Shown here in pieces: positions 19,346 to 27,800 of a DNA stretch of 64,000 bases. The translations under genes were made by a program, and so were the position numbers. The notes beneath the pieces are model-generated. The model searched no databases. It worked only from the letters and a program-made list of their open reading frames with translations, and had not been told where the DNA came from. Source of the DNA: Hyphobacterium sp. SN044 (GTDB taxonomy: Bacteria; Pseudomonadota; Alphaproteobacteria; Caulobacterales; Maricaulaceae); NCBI RefSeq assembly GCF_021864465.1, contig NZ_JAKKUV010000012.1, positions 641-64,640 on the forward strand, read 5' to 3'. Each line of letters starts with the position of its first letter. Within the stretch, counting starts at the first letter, position 1.

Positions 19346-19425
19346 GACGTCTCCCGGTCGCGCGGAGCGTGGTCCGGGATCCTGCTGGACCCCGGTCTTC
19401 GCTGACGCGAAACCGGGGAGCGTCG
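19346..19425. repeat. Interspersed palindromic repeat, family C copy 1
   Basis: An 80-bp element with two GC-rich palindromic halves and imperfect terminal repeats (GACGTCTCCCGG at one end, CCGGGGAGCGTC at the other). The same layout occurs at 42069-42147 in the same orientation and at 30492-30580 inverted. It lies downstream of the TrmN6-like gene. Confidence 0.7.
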
Positions 19426-19441
19426 GTTTTTCATGTCATTC

Positions 19442-19577
19442 CCTTCTCCCCTTTTTGAAGGGGAGAAGGTGCCCGTCGGGGCGGATGAGGGGTTCTGCTC
19501 TGTAATCGAAGAGTGAGGCTGTCCCCCTCACCCGGCGCTGCGCGCCATCCTCTCCCCCTAAAGGGGGCGAGGGGAAG
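19442..19577. repeat. GC-rich hairpin repeats (CTTCTCCCC type)
   Basis: Contains a 12-bp hairpin, CCTTCTCCCCTT / AAGGGGAGAAGG with a 4-nt loop, at 19442-19469. A second block follows at about 19526-19577 with CCCTCACCC and CTCTCCCCC/GGGGGCGAGGGG. This is the same C-rich family as in the gaps around glyQ, glyS and ppdK. With the preceding repeat it fills the 278-nt gap before the next gene; nothing else is seen there. Confidence 0.6.
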
Positions 19578-19617
19578 CTTTGTTGGATTCCCGGTTGAAG
19601 CGCGCTACTCCACTGCC

Positions 19618-19776
19618 ATGCTCGGGATCACGCTGCTCCTCATCGTTCTGGCCGCCTTTCTGTGGGGCGTGTTCCGCACGCCGGTGCGGCGGCGGAGGAA
19701 CCAGGCGGCCGAAGCTGCGAAGCGCGCGGTGGAGAGCCGCATTTCGCCGCAGGACAAAGAGGATTCCTCTGCTTGA
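19618..19776 (+). CDS. Small single-span membrane protein (hypothetical)
   Basis: 52 residues. One N-terminal hydrophobic segment (LGITLLLIVLAAFLWGVF) is followed directly by a basic stretch (RRRRNQ) and a charged Ala/Lys/Glu tail, the pattern of a membrane-tethered peptide with its C-terminus in the cytoplasm. The ATG at 19618 opens exactly at the hydrophobic segment, although a longer frame exists upstream through repeat DNA. It precedes glyQ by 70 nt on the same strand. Coding character is plausible, but no family was recognised. Confidence 0.5.
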   Translation: MLGITLLLIVLAAFLWGVFRTPVRRRRNQAAEAAKRAVESRISPQDKEDSSA

Positions 19777-19846
19777 TCGGGGCGGGCTTCCTGCCTAGGG
19801 TCCGCCCGCCTTCGCGCCGGGCTTGCCCGGCGGTGTTTCTTCAAGC

Positions 19847-20728
19847 ATGACCGGACCCATGGCCGCGCCCTCCTTCCAGGACCTCATCCTCACCCTGCAG
19901 CGCTATTGGGGCGAGCAGGGCTGTGCGATTCTCCAGCCCTATGACGTCGAGGTCGGGGCCGGCACGCTGCACCCTGCGACGACGCTGCGCTCGCTCGGCG
20001 GCAAGCCGTGGCGCGCGGCCTATGTTCAGCCCTCGCGGCGGCCGTCTGACGGGCGCTATGGCGAGAACCCGAACCGGCTGCAGCACTATTACCAGTTCCA
20101 GGTGCTGCTGAAGCCGTCCCCGGCCAATCTGCAGGACCTCTATCTCGGCTCGCTCGACGCCATCGGGATCGACCGCGACCTGCATGATGTGCGCTTCGCC
20201 GAGGACGACTGGGAGAACCCGACCGTCGGGGCCTGGGGCCTCGGCTGGGAGGTGTGGTGCGACGGGATGGAAGTCAGCCAGTTCACCTATTTCCAGCAGG
20301 TCGGCGGGCTCGATGTCGAGCTTGTCTCCGGCGAGCTGACCTACGGGCTCGAACGCCTCGCCATGTATGTGCAGGGCGTGGAGAACGTCTACGACCTCGA
20401 CTTCAACGGGGCGGGCCTGAAATACGGCGACGTCTTCCAGGAGGCCGAGCGGCAGTATTCGGCGTTCAACTTCGAACATGCCGACGTCGACATGCTGATG
20501 CGGCAATTCACCGACGCGGAAAACCAGTGCCGCGCGCTGCTGGCGCTCGATCCGCCGCTGCCGCTACCGGCATACGACTACTGTCTCAAGGCCTCGCACC
20601 TGTTCAACCTGGTCGAAGCGCGCGGGGCGATCTCTGTTGCCGAACGCGCCAGCTGGATCGCGCGGGTAAGAGAGCTGGCCAAGGGCTGCGCCGAGGCGTG
20701 GGTCAGCCTCAAGAAGGGGGCGGCGTGA
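19847..20728 (+). CDS. glyQ: Glycyl-tRNA synthetase alpha subunit
   Basis: 293-residue catalytic subunit of the bacterial alpha2beta2 glycyl-tRNA synthetase, charging tRNA-Gly. The sequence is highly conserved: [30 protein letters not shown] split across class II motif regions, [43 protein letters not shown] and [22 protein letters not shown]. Start choices are ATG 19847 or ATG 19859; the former is taken. The beta subunit glyS lies downstream, separated by a palindromic repeat and a GST-family gene. Subunit genes are more often adjacent, so the GST gene is an inserted neighbour. Confidence 0.96.
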   Translation: MTGPMAAPSFQDLILTLQRYWGEQGCAILQPYDVEVGAGTLHPATTLRSLGGKPWRAAYVQPSRRPSDGRYGENPNRLQHYYQFQVLLKPSPANLQDLYLGSLDAIGIDRDLHDVRFAEDDWENPTVGAWGLGWEVWCDGMEVSQFTYFQQVGGLDVELVSGELTYGLERLAMYVQGVENVYDLDFNGAGLKYGDVFQEAERQYSAFNFEHADVDMLMRQFTDAENQCRALLALDPPLPLPAYDYCLKASHLFNLVEARGAISVAERASWIARVRELAKGCAEAWVSLKKGAA

Positions 20729-20754
20729 TGAATTTTTTCCACTCTGCTGAACTG

Positions 20755-20841
20755 CCCCCCACCCCAACCCTCCCCCGTGGGGGGAGGGAGGAATACGCCA
20801 GCGCCACTCCCTCCCCTGGAGGGGAGGGCCGGGGTGGGGTG
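20755..20841. repeat. C-rich palindromic repeat between glyQ and the GST gene
   Basis: An approximately 87-bp element with outer arms CCCCCCACCCC and GGGGTGGGGTG and inner hairpins CCTCCCCC/GGGGGAGG and CCCTCCCC/GGGGAGGG. It belongs to the same general family as the cluster at 23877-24104. Confidence 0.7.
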
Positions 20842-20867
20842 AAATTCAATCCGATGGAGGCGTCCGC

Positions 20868-21461
20868 ATGACGGTACAGCTTTACCACAATCCGCAATCG
20901 CGGGCGGCGCTGACGCACTGGCTGCTGGAAGAGCTCGGCATCGACTACGAGATCAAGCCGGTCGCCTATGAAGACGGGTCGATGCGGACGCCGGAATTCC
21001 TCGCGATCAATCCGATGGGCAAGATCCCGGTGATCGTCGACGGCGATACCGTCGTCACCGAAACGAGCGCCATCGCGATCTATCTCTGCGACAAGTACAA
21101 GACGCCGAACGATCTCGCGCCGGGTCTCGATGACCCCCGCCGCGGCGAGTATCTGCGCTGGGTCGTCTACCAGAGCGCGGCGATCGATCCGGCCATGATG
21201 CAGGCCAATACCAAGGTCGAGATCCCGCGCCAGTCGGCCGGCTGGGGCAGTGTGGAGCTGGTCGTCGACGTGCTGGAAGACCGCGTGTCGAAGGCGAACC
21301 CGTATCTCTTCGGCGAGTGGTTTACCGCCGCCGACGTGCTGATCGGCGGTGCGCTCGGATGGGCGACGCAATTCGGCATGTTCCCGGCCAAGCCGGGCAT
21401 CAAGGCCTATGTCGAGCGCGTCCAGTCGCGCCCGGCCTTCCAGAAAGTCTTTGCCGGTTAG
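20868..21461 (+). CDS. Glutathione S-transferase family protein
   Basis: 197-residue cytosolic GST. The N-terminal thioredoxin-like domain (residues 1-80) begins TVQLYHNPQSRAALTHWLLEELG. It includes the cis-Pro segment MGKIPVIVDGD and the glutathione-binding TETSAIAIYL. The helical C-terminal domain contains FTAADVLIGGALGWA, the N-capping box region, and ends with RPAFQKVFAG. The catalytic residue is probably the Ser/Arg near position 10 rather than a Tyr; the substrate is unknown. It sits between glyQ and glyS on the same strand, 14 nt before the glyS GTG, and so is probably co-transcribed with glyS. Confidence 0.9.
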   Translation: MTVQLYHNPQSRAALTHWLLEELGIDYEIKPVAYEDGSMRTPEFLAINPMGKIPVIVDGDTVVTETSAIAIYLCDKYKTPNDLAPGLDDPRRGEYLRWVVYQSAAIDPAMMQANTKVEIPRQSAGWGSVELVVDVLEDRVSKANPYLFGEWFTAADVLIGGALGWATQFGMFPAKPGIKAYVERVQSRPAFQKVFAG

Positions 21462-21475
21462 GATCTGACGTACAC

Positions 21476-23875
21476 GTGGCCCAGCTGCTTCTCGAATTCT
21501 TCTCCGAGGAAATTCCGGCGCGCATGCAGGCGCGGGCGGAAGCCGATCTCGAACGCCTGCTGTCCGCCGCGTTGAAGGAAGCCGGTCTCGGCTGGGACAG
21601 CTTCGAGACCTTCTCCGGTCCGCGCCGTCTGGGCTGCGTGATCGAGGGGTTGCCGGTCGAGACCGAGGCCGTGCGCGAGGAACGCAAGGGACCGCGCACC
21701 GATGCGCCGGAAAAGGCGCTCGAAGGCTTCATGCGCGGGGCGGGCGTCGCCAGCCTCGACCAATGCGAAGTCCGTGAGGACAAGAAGGGCAGCTTCTACG
21801 TCGCCATCATCGAGACGCCGGGGCGCAAGACGGCGGACGTGATCGCCGCCGCCGTCCCGCAGATCGCGAAGGACTTCCCCTGGCCGAAATCGATGAAGTT
21901 CGGCGAGGGCGACAGGACGCAGCGCTGGGTCCGTCCGCTGCAGCGTGTCCTCTGCCTGCTCGACGGCGATGTCGTGCCGTTCGCGGTGTTCGGCATCGCC
22001 ACCGGCAATGAGACCGAAGGCCACCGCCGCATGGGGCGCGGCCCGTTCGCGGTTACCGATTTCGCCGATTACGAAAAGACGCTGCGCGACAAGGGCAAGG
22101 TCGTCCTCAAACGCGCCGACCGCATGGCGATGATCGCCGAGCAGGCGGCGAAGGTCTGCGCCGATGCGGGCCTCAAACTCGTCGAGGACGAGGAGCTCTT
22201 AAGCGAGGTCGCGGGTCTTGCGGAATGGCCGATCGCCATTCTCGGGCAGATGGACCCGGACTTCCTCGACCTGCCGCCGGAAGTCATCCAGCTGACGATG
22301 AAGACGCACCAGAAGTATTTCGCGGTGGCGCGGGCCGACGGCTCGCTCGCGGCGAACTTCGTCGTCGTCGCCAACCAGGACGCCCCCGATGGCGGCAAGG
22401 CCATCGCGGCGGGCAATGCCCGCGTGCTGTCCGCGCGCCTCAGTGACGCGCGCCACTTCTGGGACAAGGACATCGCCCGCGGGCTCGAGGACATGGCGAA
22501 AGACCTGTCCAAGGTCACCTTCCACGAGAAGCTGGGGACGGTCGCCGACAAGGTGGAACGCGTCGCCGCGCTCGCCCGCGAACTCGCGCCGTCGGTCGGC
22601 GCGGACCCGGATCTGGCAGAGCGCGCCGCGCGCCTGGCCAAGGCCGATCTCGTGTCGCAGATGGTCTATGAATTCCCCGAGCTTCAGGGGGTGATGGGCC
22701 GGTATTATGTGCTGGAAGTTCTGAAGAATAATCCCCCCTCCGTCGGCTCCGCCGCCACCTCCCCCGTGAACGGGGGAGGAAAGCAGGGCGGCGATTTTCC
22801 TCCCCCGCCTGCGGGGGAGGGGGACCACGAAGTGGTGGAGGGGGGAGTTCTCTCGGGGCTATCCGAGGACGGGCTCCGCCAGATCGCCGATGCGATCCGC
22901 GATCACTACAAGCCGCAGGGCCCGTCCGACGCCGTGCCGACCGCGCCGGTCAGCGCCGCGGTGGCGCTCGCCGACAAGCTCGACACGCTGGTGGGCTTCT
23001 GGGCGATCGACGAAAAGCCAACGGGCTCGAAAGACCCGTTCGCGCTGCGGCGTGCTGCGCTGGGGGTGATCCGCGTGTTGTTGGAAAACAGCATTCGTCT
23101 TTCCGTAAGTGACGTCATCCACCGCGCTTTGGCTATTGTTGTCCCACAGCTTGAGAAATCACCTGTCATATCCATCCAGGGCAAATTTTCTGCAAGTGAT
23201 CTCGATAAGCTCTCTGATGTGATTGCTGAGGCGAAGCCTTCGGGATCAGTCTCGATTAAAGCTCGATACTTTTCAGGCGTTGTTTCGGTCTCGACCGGAT
23301 GGGCCTTCATGGCTGTGTTGATGTCCAACAGCGGCATCCTCGCCTTCTTCGCCGACCGCCTGAAAGTCCATCTGAAGGACGAGGGCGTGCGGCATGACGT
23401 GATCGATGCCGTGTTTGCCCTCGGCGACGATGATCTCGTCCGCGTCACCAACCGCGCCCGTGCGCTGCAGGCCTTCCTCGACAGCGAGGACGGGGCGGCG
23501 CTGCTCGCCGGCTATCGCCGCGCGGCGAATATCCTCAAGGCCGAGGAAAAGAAGGATGCGAGCGGGTTCGCCGCCGATCTGGGCGATGGCGCGCTCGATG
23601 CGGACTATCTGACCGGCGATCTGCAGCCGGAAGAAACCGCGTTGATCGCGGCGCTAGAGACCGCCTCGAACGATGTGAAAGTGGCGGTCGAAACCGAGGA
23701 TTTCGAGGGCGCGATGCGCTCGCTCGCCGTGCTGCGCGGGCCGGTCGATGCCTTCTTTGACAAGGTCACGGTCAATGCCGATAACGCCATGTTGCGGCGC
23801 AACAGGCTTCGTCTGCTGGCGCGTATAAGGTCGGACGCGCATGTCGTGGCCGATCTGTCGAGAATCGAGGGGTAG
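21476..23875 (+). CDS. glyS: Glycyl-tRNA synthetase beta subunit with two in-frame insertions
   Basis: 799-residue beta subunit needed for tRNA-Gly binding, about 100 residues longer than the usual 690-700. The start is a GTG (21476): VAQLLLEFFSEEIPARMQ is the standard N-terminus. Family blocks follow through EKPTGSKDPFALRRAALGVIR and a C-terminal anticodon-binding DALR-like region. The extra length comes from two places. Residues about 419-457 are a Pro/Gly-rich stretch encoded by a palindromic repeat (22732-22846). A segment of roughly 75 residues encoded by 23085-23335 is far lower in G+C and separates LENSIRL from LAFFADRLKV, which are usually nearly contiguous. Both keep the frame, and no stop or frameshift is seen, so the protein is probably functional. 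Confidence 0.92.
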   Translation: MAQLLLEFFSEEIPARMQARAEADLERLLSAALKEAGLGWDSFETFSGPRRLGCVIEGLPVETEAVREERKGPRTDAPEKALEGFMRGAGVASLDQCEVREDKKGSFYVAIIETPGRKTADVIAAAVPQIAKDFPWPKSMKFGEGDRTQRWVRPLQRVLCLLDGDVVPFAVFGIATGNETEGHRRMGRGPFAVTDFADYEKTLRDKGKVVLKRADRMAMIAEQAAKVCADAGLKLVEDEELLSEVAGLAEWPIAILGQMDPDFLDLPPEVIQLTMKTHQKYFAVARADGSLAANFVVVANQDAPDGGKAIAAGNARVLSARLSDARHFWDKDIARGLEDMAKDLSKVTFHEKLGTVADKVERVAALARELAPSVGADPDLAERAARLAKADLVSQMVYEFPELQGVMGRYYVLEVLKNNPPSVGSAATSPVNGGGKQGGDFPPPPAGEGDHEVVEGGVLSGLSEDGLRQIADAIRDHYKPQGPSDAVPTAPVSAAVALADKLDTLVGFWAIDEKPTGSKDPFALRRAALGVIRVLLENSIRLSVSDVIHRALAIVVPQLEKSPVISIQGKFSASDLDKLSDVIAEAKPSGSVSIKARYFSGVVSVSTGWAFMAVLMSNSGILAFFADRLKVHLKDEGVRHDVIDAVFALGDDDLVRVTNRARALQAFLDSEDGAALLAGYRRAANILKAEEKKDASGFAADLGDGALDADYLTGDLQPEETALIAALETASNDVKVAVETEDFEGAMRSLAVLRGPVDAFFDKVTVNADNAMLRRNRLRLLARIRSDAHVVADLSRIEG
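22732..22846. repeat. Palindromic repeat inserted in frame inside glyS
   Basis: A 115-bp element bounded by a perfect 10-bp terminal inverted repeat (TCCCCCCTCC / GGAGGGGGGA) with two inner hairpins of CTCCCCC/GGGGGAG type. Its 3' half (CACGAAGTGGTGGAGGGGG) closely matches the intergenic copy at about 46114-46134. It is translated as a low-complexity Pro/Gly loop between two conserved GlyS blocks. Confidence 0.8.
23085..23335 (+). other. Low-G+C in-frame segment within glyS
   Basis: By hand count, 23101-23280 is 86/180 G+C (48%), against about 65% in the flanking glyS sequence, with codons rare elsewhere in the window (GTA, AGT, AAA, CGA). It encodes about 75-80 residues, Ser/Val/Ile-rich, with the hydrophobic stretch GWAFMAVLMS near its end. 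I do not recognise it as an intein or a known domain. Confidence 0.6.
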
Positions 23876-23876
23876 A

Positions 23877-24104
23877 CCCCTCACCCCAGTCCTCTCCCTC
23901 ATAGGGAGAGGGAGTCCGGTTCGGCGCTACTTTCCCTCTCCGTTGAGGGAGAGGGTGGCCCGCTAGGCCCCCGCGAAGGCGGGGCAAGGGCCGGGTGAGG
24001 GGGTAGAAGGGCAGTTTTCCCTCCCCTTGTGGGGTGGGCCAGGGTGGGGTGAGACACCTTCGAATTCCCCCCACCCCAACCCTCCCCCGATGGGGGAGGG
24101 AGAG
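23877..24104. repeat. Cluster of C-rich palindromic repeats upstream of ppdK
   Basis: Successive hairpins in the 271-nt gap: CTCTCCCT/AGGGAGAG at about 23892, CCCTCTCC/GGAGAGGG at about 23933, CCCCGC/GCGGGG at about 23970, then CCCCTTGTGGGG, and finally CCTCCCCC/GGGGGAGG. The outer CCCTCACCCC/GGTGAGGGGG and CCCCACCCCAACC parts match the repeat at 20755. The ppdK frame is open through this DNA, but it is not the real start. Confidence 0.7.
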
Positions 24105-24146
24105 AGAATTCGGCTTCCTCCACGGAAGCAGAGAAGGAAGAAGAGC

Positions 24147-26819
24147 ATGAGCGGCACCAAGTGGGTCTATGCGTTCGGCGGGGGTGACAGCGAGGGCGAG
24201 GCCTCGATGCGCGAACTCCTGGGGGGCAAGGGCGCGAACCTGGCCGAGATGGCCAAGCTGGGCCTGCCCGTGCCGCCGGGCTTCACGATCACGACGAGTG
24301 CCTGCAACGCCTATTACGACGGCGGCAAGCAATGGCCGGGCGGACTGAACGAACAGGTCGAGACCGCGCTGGCGAAGCTTGAAGGCGTGACCGGCAAGGC
24401 GTTCGGCGATCCGAAGAATCCGCTGCTCGTCTCGGTGCGCTCCGGTGCCCGCGCCTCGATGCCGGGCATGATGGATACGGTGCTCAATCTCGGGCTCAAT
24501 GACGAGACCGCGGAAGGCTTGGCGCAGCTCTCCGGCGACCGCCGCTTCGCCTATGACAGCTATCGCCGCTTCATCCAGATGTATTCCGACGTCGTTCTGG
24601 ACCTCGACCATTCGATGTTCGAGGAGATCCTGGAGACGTTCAAGGAAGAGAACGATTTCACGCTCGACACCGAATTGTCGGCCGAGGACTGGGAAGAGAT
24701 CGTCCGCGATTACAAGGCCGCCGCCGCCAAGGCGCTGGGCCGCGACTTCCCGTCCGATCCGCGCGAACAGCTGTGGGGCGCGATCGGTGCGGTCTTCGCC
24801 AGCTGGATGAACGACCGGGCCAAGACCTATCGCCGCCTGCACGACATCCCGGCGAGCTGGGGCACGGCGGTGAACGTCCAGGCCATGGTGTTCGGGAATA
24901 TGGGCGAGACAAGCGCCACCGGCGTTGCCTTCACCCGCGACCCGTCCACCGGCGAGAACGCCTTCTATGGCGAGTTTCTGGTCAATGCGCAGGGCGAGGA
25001 CGTCGTTGCCGGCATCCGTACGCCGCAATGCCTGACCAAGGACATGCGCGAGAAGATGGGCGACAAGGCCCCCTCCATGCAGGAGGCGATGCCTGACAGC
25101 TATAACGAGCTGGCGGAAGTCTTCTCCAAGCTGGAGCGCCACTACCGCGACATGCAGGACATCGAGTTCACGGTCGAGCGCGGCCGGCTCTGGATGCTGC
25201 AGACCCGCAACGGCAAGCGCACCGCCAAGGCGGCGCTGAAGATTGCCGTCGACATGGCGAAGGAAGGCCTGATCACCGAGGACGAGGCGATCCTGCGCGT
25301 CGACCCCGCGCAACTCGATCAGCTGCTGCACCCGATGATCGACGAAAGCGCCCAGCGCGACGTGCTGGCCACCGGTCTGCCGGCGTCGCCGGGTGCGGCG
25401 GCGGGCGTCGTCGTGTTCGACAGCGACGAGGCCGAGGCCATGGCCGCGCACGGCGAGAAGGTCATTCTCGTCCGCATCGAGACCAGCCCGGAAGACATTC
25501 ACGGCATGCACGCCGCGCAGGGCATCGTCACCGCGCGCGGCGGCATGACCAGCCACGCCGCCGTGGTGGCGCGCGGCATGGGCCGGCCCTGCGTTTCCGG
25601 CGCGGGGTCGATCAAGATCAACTATGCGGAAAAGTCCTTTACCGTCGGCGGACGCACGGTGAAGCAGGGCGATTTCATCACCATCGACGGTGCCACCGGC
25701 GAAGTGCTGAGCGGCGCGGTGCCGATGATCAAGCCGGAACTGACCGGCGATTTCGCGGCGCTGATGGTGTGGGCCGACAAGGCACGGCGCATGAAGGTGC
25801 GCACCAATGCCGAGACCCCGGCCGACGTCCAGACGGCGAAGGAATTCGGCGCGGAAGGCATCGGCCTTTGCCGCACCGAGCACATGTTCTTCGACGCCGA
25901 CCGCATCGCGGCGGTGCGCGAGATGATCCTGTCGGAAGACCGGGCCGGTCGCGTCGCGGCACTGGCGAAAATCCTGCCGATGCAGCGCCAGGATTTCGAA
26001 GAGATCTTCACCATCATGGAAGAGCGGCCCTGCACGATCCGCCTGCTCGATCCGCCGCTGCACGAATTCCTGCCGCACACTGAAGAAGACGTGGACGCAG
26101 TGGCCAAGGCGACCGGCCTGTCGGCGAAAGCGCTGATGGAACGCGCCGCGGCGCTGGGCGAGACGAACCCGATGCTGGGGCATCGGGGTTGCCGTCTGGG
26201 GATCACCTTCCCGGAAATCTACGAGATGCAGGCCCGCGCGATCTTCGAGGCGCAGGTCAATGTCCAGAAGAAGACCGGCGTGCGTCCGGTCGCCGAAGTG
26301 ATGATCCCGCTCGTGGCGATGGCGAAGGAATTGTCCATCCTGAAGGCCCGCATCGAAGGCATCGCCAAGGCGGTGGAGAAGGAAAGCGGCACCGCGCCGG
26401 TCTATACGGTCGGTACGATGATCGAACTGCCGCGCGCGGCGCTGCGCGCCGATGAAATCGCGATCGAGGCGGAATTCTTCTCGTTCGGCACCAACGACCT
26501 GACGCAGACCACGTTCGGCCTGTCGCGCGACGACGCCGGCAAATTCCTCGGCGACTACATCGAGGCCGGTATCTTCGAGAAAGACCCGTTCGTCACGCTC
26601 GACCAGTCCGGCGTGGGTGATCTGGTGCGGATTGCCGCGGAACGCGGCCGGTCCGCGCGGCCGGGGCTGAAGCTGGGGATTTGCGGCGAACATGGTGGCG
26701 ATCCGGCTTCGATCGCCTTCTGCGATTCGGTCGGGCTCGACTATGTGTCCTGCTCGCCATACCGCGTGCCGATCGCGCGGCTTGCTGCAGCGCAATCTAC
26801 CCTCAAGAATAGACGATAA
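24147..26819 (+). CDS. ppdK: Pyruvate, phosphate dikinase
   Basis: 890-residue enzyme interconverting pyruvate, ATP and phosphate with phosphoenolpyruvate, AMP and diphosphate. It gives the cell a reversible route to PEP. The N-terminal ATP-grasp domain begins KWVYAFGGGDSEG and GGKGANLAEM. The phosphohistidine domain has GGMTSHAAVVARGMGRPC with the swivelling His near residue 470. The C-terminal PEP/pyruvate TIM barrel has FSFGTNDLTQTTFGLSRDD and LGICGEHGGDP with the catalytic Cys near 848. Length is exactly typical from the ATG at 24147, which is preceded by GAAGGAAGAAGAG. The longer upstream frame is repeat DNA. Confidence 0.96.
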   Translation: MSGTKWVYAFGGGDSEGEASMRELLGGKGANLAEMAKLGLPVPPGFTITTSACNAYYDGGKQWPGGLNEQVETALAKLEGVTGKAFGDPKNPLLVSVRSGARASMPGMMDTVLNLGLNDETAEGLAQLSGDRRFAYDSYRRFIQMYSDVVLDLDHSMFEEILETFKEENDFTLDTELSAEDWEEIVRDYKAAAAKALGRDFPSDPREQLWGAIGAVFASWMNDRAKTYRRLHDIPASWGTAVNVQAMVFGNMGETSATGVAFTRDPSTGENAFYGEFLVNAQGEDVVAGIRTPQCLTKDMREKMGDKAPSMQEAMPDSYNELAEVFSKLERHYRDMQDIEFTVERGRLWMLQTRNGKRTAKAALKIAVDMAKEGLITEDEAILRVDPAQLDQLLHPMIDESAQRDVLATGLPASPGAAAGVVVFDSDEAEAMAAHGEKVILVRIETSPEDIHGMHAAQGIVTARGGMTSHAAVVARGMGRPCVSGAGSIKINYAEKSFTVGGRTVKQGDFITIDGATGEVLSGAVPMIKPELTGDFAALMVWADKARRMKVRTNAETPADVQTAKEFGAEGIGLCRTEHMFFDADRIAAVREMILSEDRAGRVAALAKILPMQRQDFEEIFTIMEERPCTIRLLDPPLHEFLPHTEEDVDAVAKATGLSAKALMERAAALGETNPMLGHRGCRLGITFPEIYEMQARAIFEAQVNVQKKTGVRPVAEVMIPLVAMAKELSILKARIEGIAKAVEKESGTAPVYTVGTMIELPRAALRADEIAIEAEFFSFGTNDLTQTTFGLSRDDAGKFLGDYIEAGIFEKDPFVTLDQSGVGDLVRIAAERGRSARPGLKLGICGEHGGDPASIAFCDSVGLDYVSCSPYRVPIARLAAAQSTLKNRR

Positions 26820-27012
26820 AGTCTTGAATCGACTTGGGCTTGATTAAAGCGGCTTGCCAATTGCAAGGCAGTTACCCATATGCGGGCATCAGTCCCGCTT
26901 GACCATGCATTGAGGGTCATTTAGACGGGCCCGCTAATTTCATCATCTGTTCAGCGTCTCGTGGTAAATGCCACAGTAAGGTTGAACGGGTGATTCGACG
27001 GGACGGAGTTAC

Positions 27013-27771
27013 ATGACCGCCACGCCGATTTTGAAAAACCGGCCGCGACTGATCGCGGGCCTGAAGACCCTTGCGGTTTCGGTACTCGCTGCGAGCCTCG
27101 CAGCGATGTTTCCGCTCGCCGGTGTCCGTATCCAGCAGCAGGAAGATGCCGCCCACTGGCAGAATCTCGCCTCACGCTATCTCGAAGCCGAGGACGCGCT
27201 CGACTGGTCCGCGCCGGGCTCGCTGCAGCTCGCCGCGCTGCGTGTCGATGCCAATCCGGAAACCGGGGTGACGCGCGTCGCCTCGCGCCCGCTGGCCGAA
27301 TTGCGCACCTTCGACCGCACGCATATCGAACGCGCCCGGCTGGAAGCCGAGCAGCTCGATTGCCTTGCGACCGCCGTCTATTACGAGGCGCGGGGCGAAG
27401 GCTTCGCCGGCCAGGTGGCGGTGGCGGAAGTGGTGATGAACCGGGTGGCCCACTCGGCCTATCCCGATACGGTCTGCGGTGTTGTGTATGAGGGTTCGAC
27501 GCGCGCGTCGGGCTGTCAGTTCAGCTTCACCTGCGACGGTTCGATCAATCGGTCGCCGCGCGGCCGCGCCTGGCGCCGGGCTCAGCTCGTCGCCGAGCAC
27601 GTGATGCTCGGTTTCGCACCGCCGGTTACGCGCAATGCCACGCACTACCATACGGTCGCGATCGACCCGCACTGGTCGAGCTCGCTCGTGCGCACCCGCA
27701 CGATCGGCGAGCATATCTTCTATCGCTTCCCGAGCCGCCGCGAACGGGCGGAGATGGAACGCGATCTCTAA
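27013..27771 (+). CDS. SleB-type cell wall hydrolase
   Basis: 252 residues. The N-terminus is basic, followed by one hydrophobic segment (LKTLAVSVLAASLAAMFPLAGV, about 17-38) that acts as a signal anchor or uncleaved signal. The C-terminal half (about 115-250) is a Hydrolase_2/SleB domain: LATAVYYEARGEGFAGQVAVAEVVMNRV with the catalytic Glu, then the Cys-containing CGVVYEG and GCQFSFTCDG, and ATHYHTVAIDPHW. It is predicted to cleave peptidoglycan glycan strands in the periplasm as a lytic transglycosylase. It is monocistronic: a 193-nt gap precedes it and an intrinsic terminator follows it. Confidence 0.88.
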   Translation: MTATPILKNRPRLIAGLKTLAVSVLAASLAAMFPLAGVRIQQQEDAAHWQNLASRYLEAEDALDWSAPGSLQLAALRVDANPETGVTRVASRPLAELRTFDRTHIERARLEAEQLDCLATAVYYEARGEGFAGQVAVAEVVMNRVAHSAYPDTVCGVVYEGSTRASGCQFSFTCDGSINRSPRGRAWRRAQLVAEHVMLGFAPPVTRNATHYHTVAIDPHWSSSLVRTRTIGEHIFYRFPSRRERAEMERDL

Positions 27772-27800
27772 AGGCCGCGCACCTGAATAACGAACACGAA

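Noticed and set aside
19442-24104. C/G-rich repeats considered as a CRISPR array
   Set aside because: The repeats are palindromic, of unequal length and irregularly placed between genes, with no uniform spacers and no cas genes.
24027-24146. N-terminal extension of pyruvate phosphate dikinase
   Set aside because: The frame is open but encodes repeat-derived Pro/Gly sequence. The normal PPDK N-terminus and a purine-rich ribosome-binding region begin at 24147.
26820-27012. Possible regulatory RNA or CtrA site in the gap before the SleB-type gene
   Set aside because: Only short imperfect dyads and scattered GANTC-like sites were seen. No TTAA-N7-TTAA match and no convincing hairpin with a T-run.
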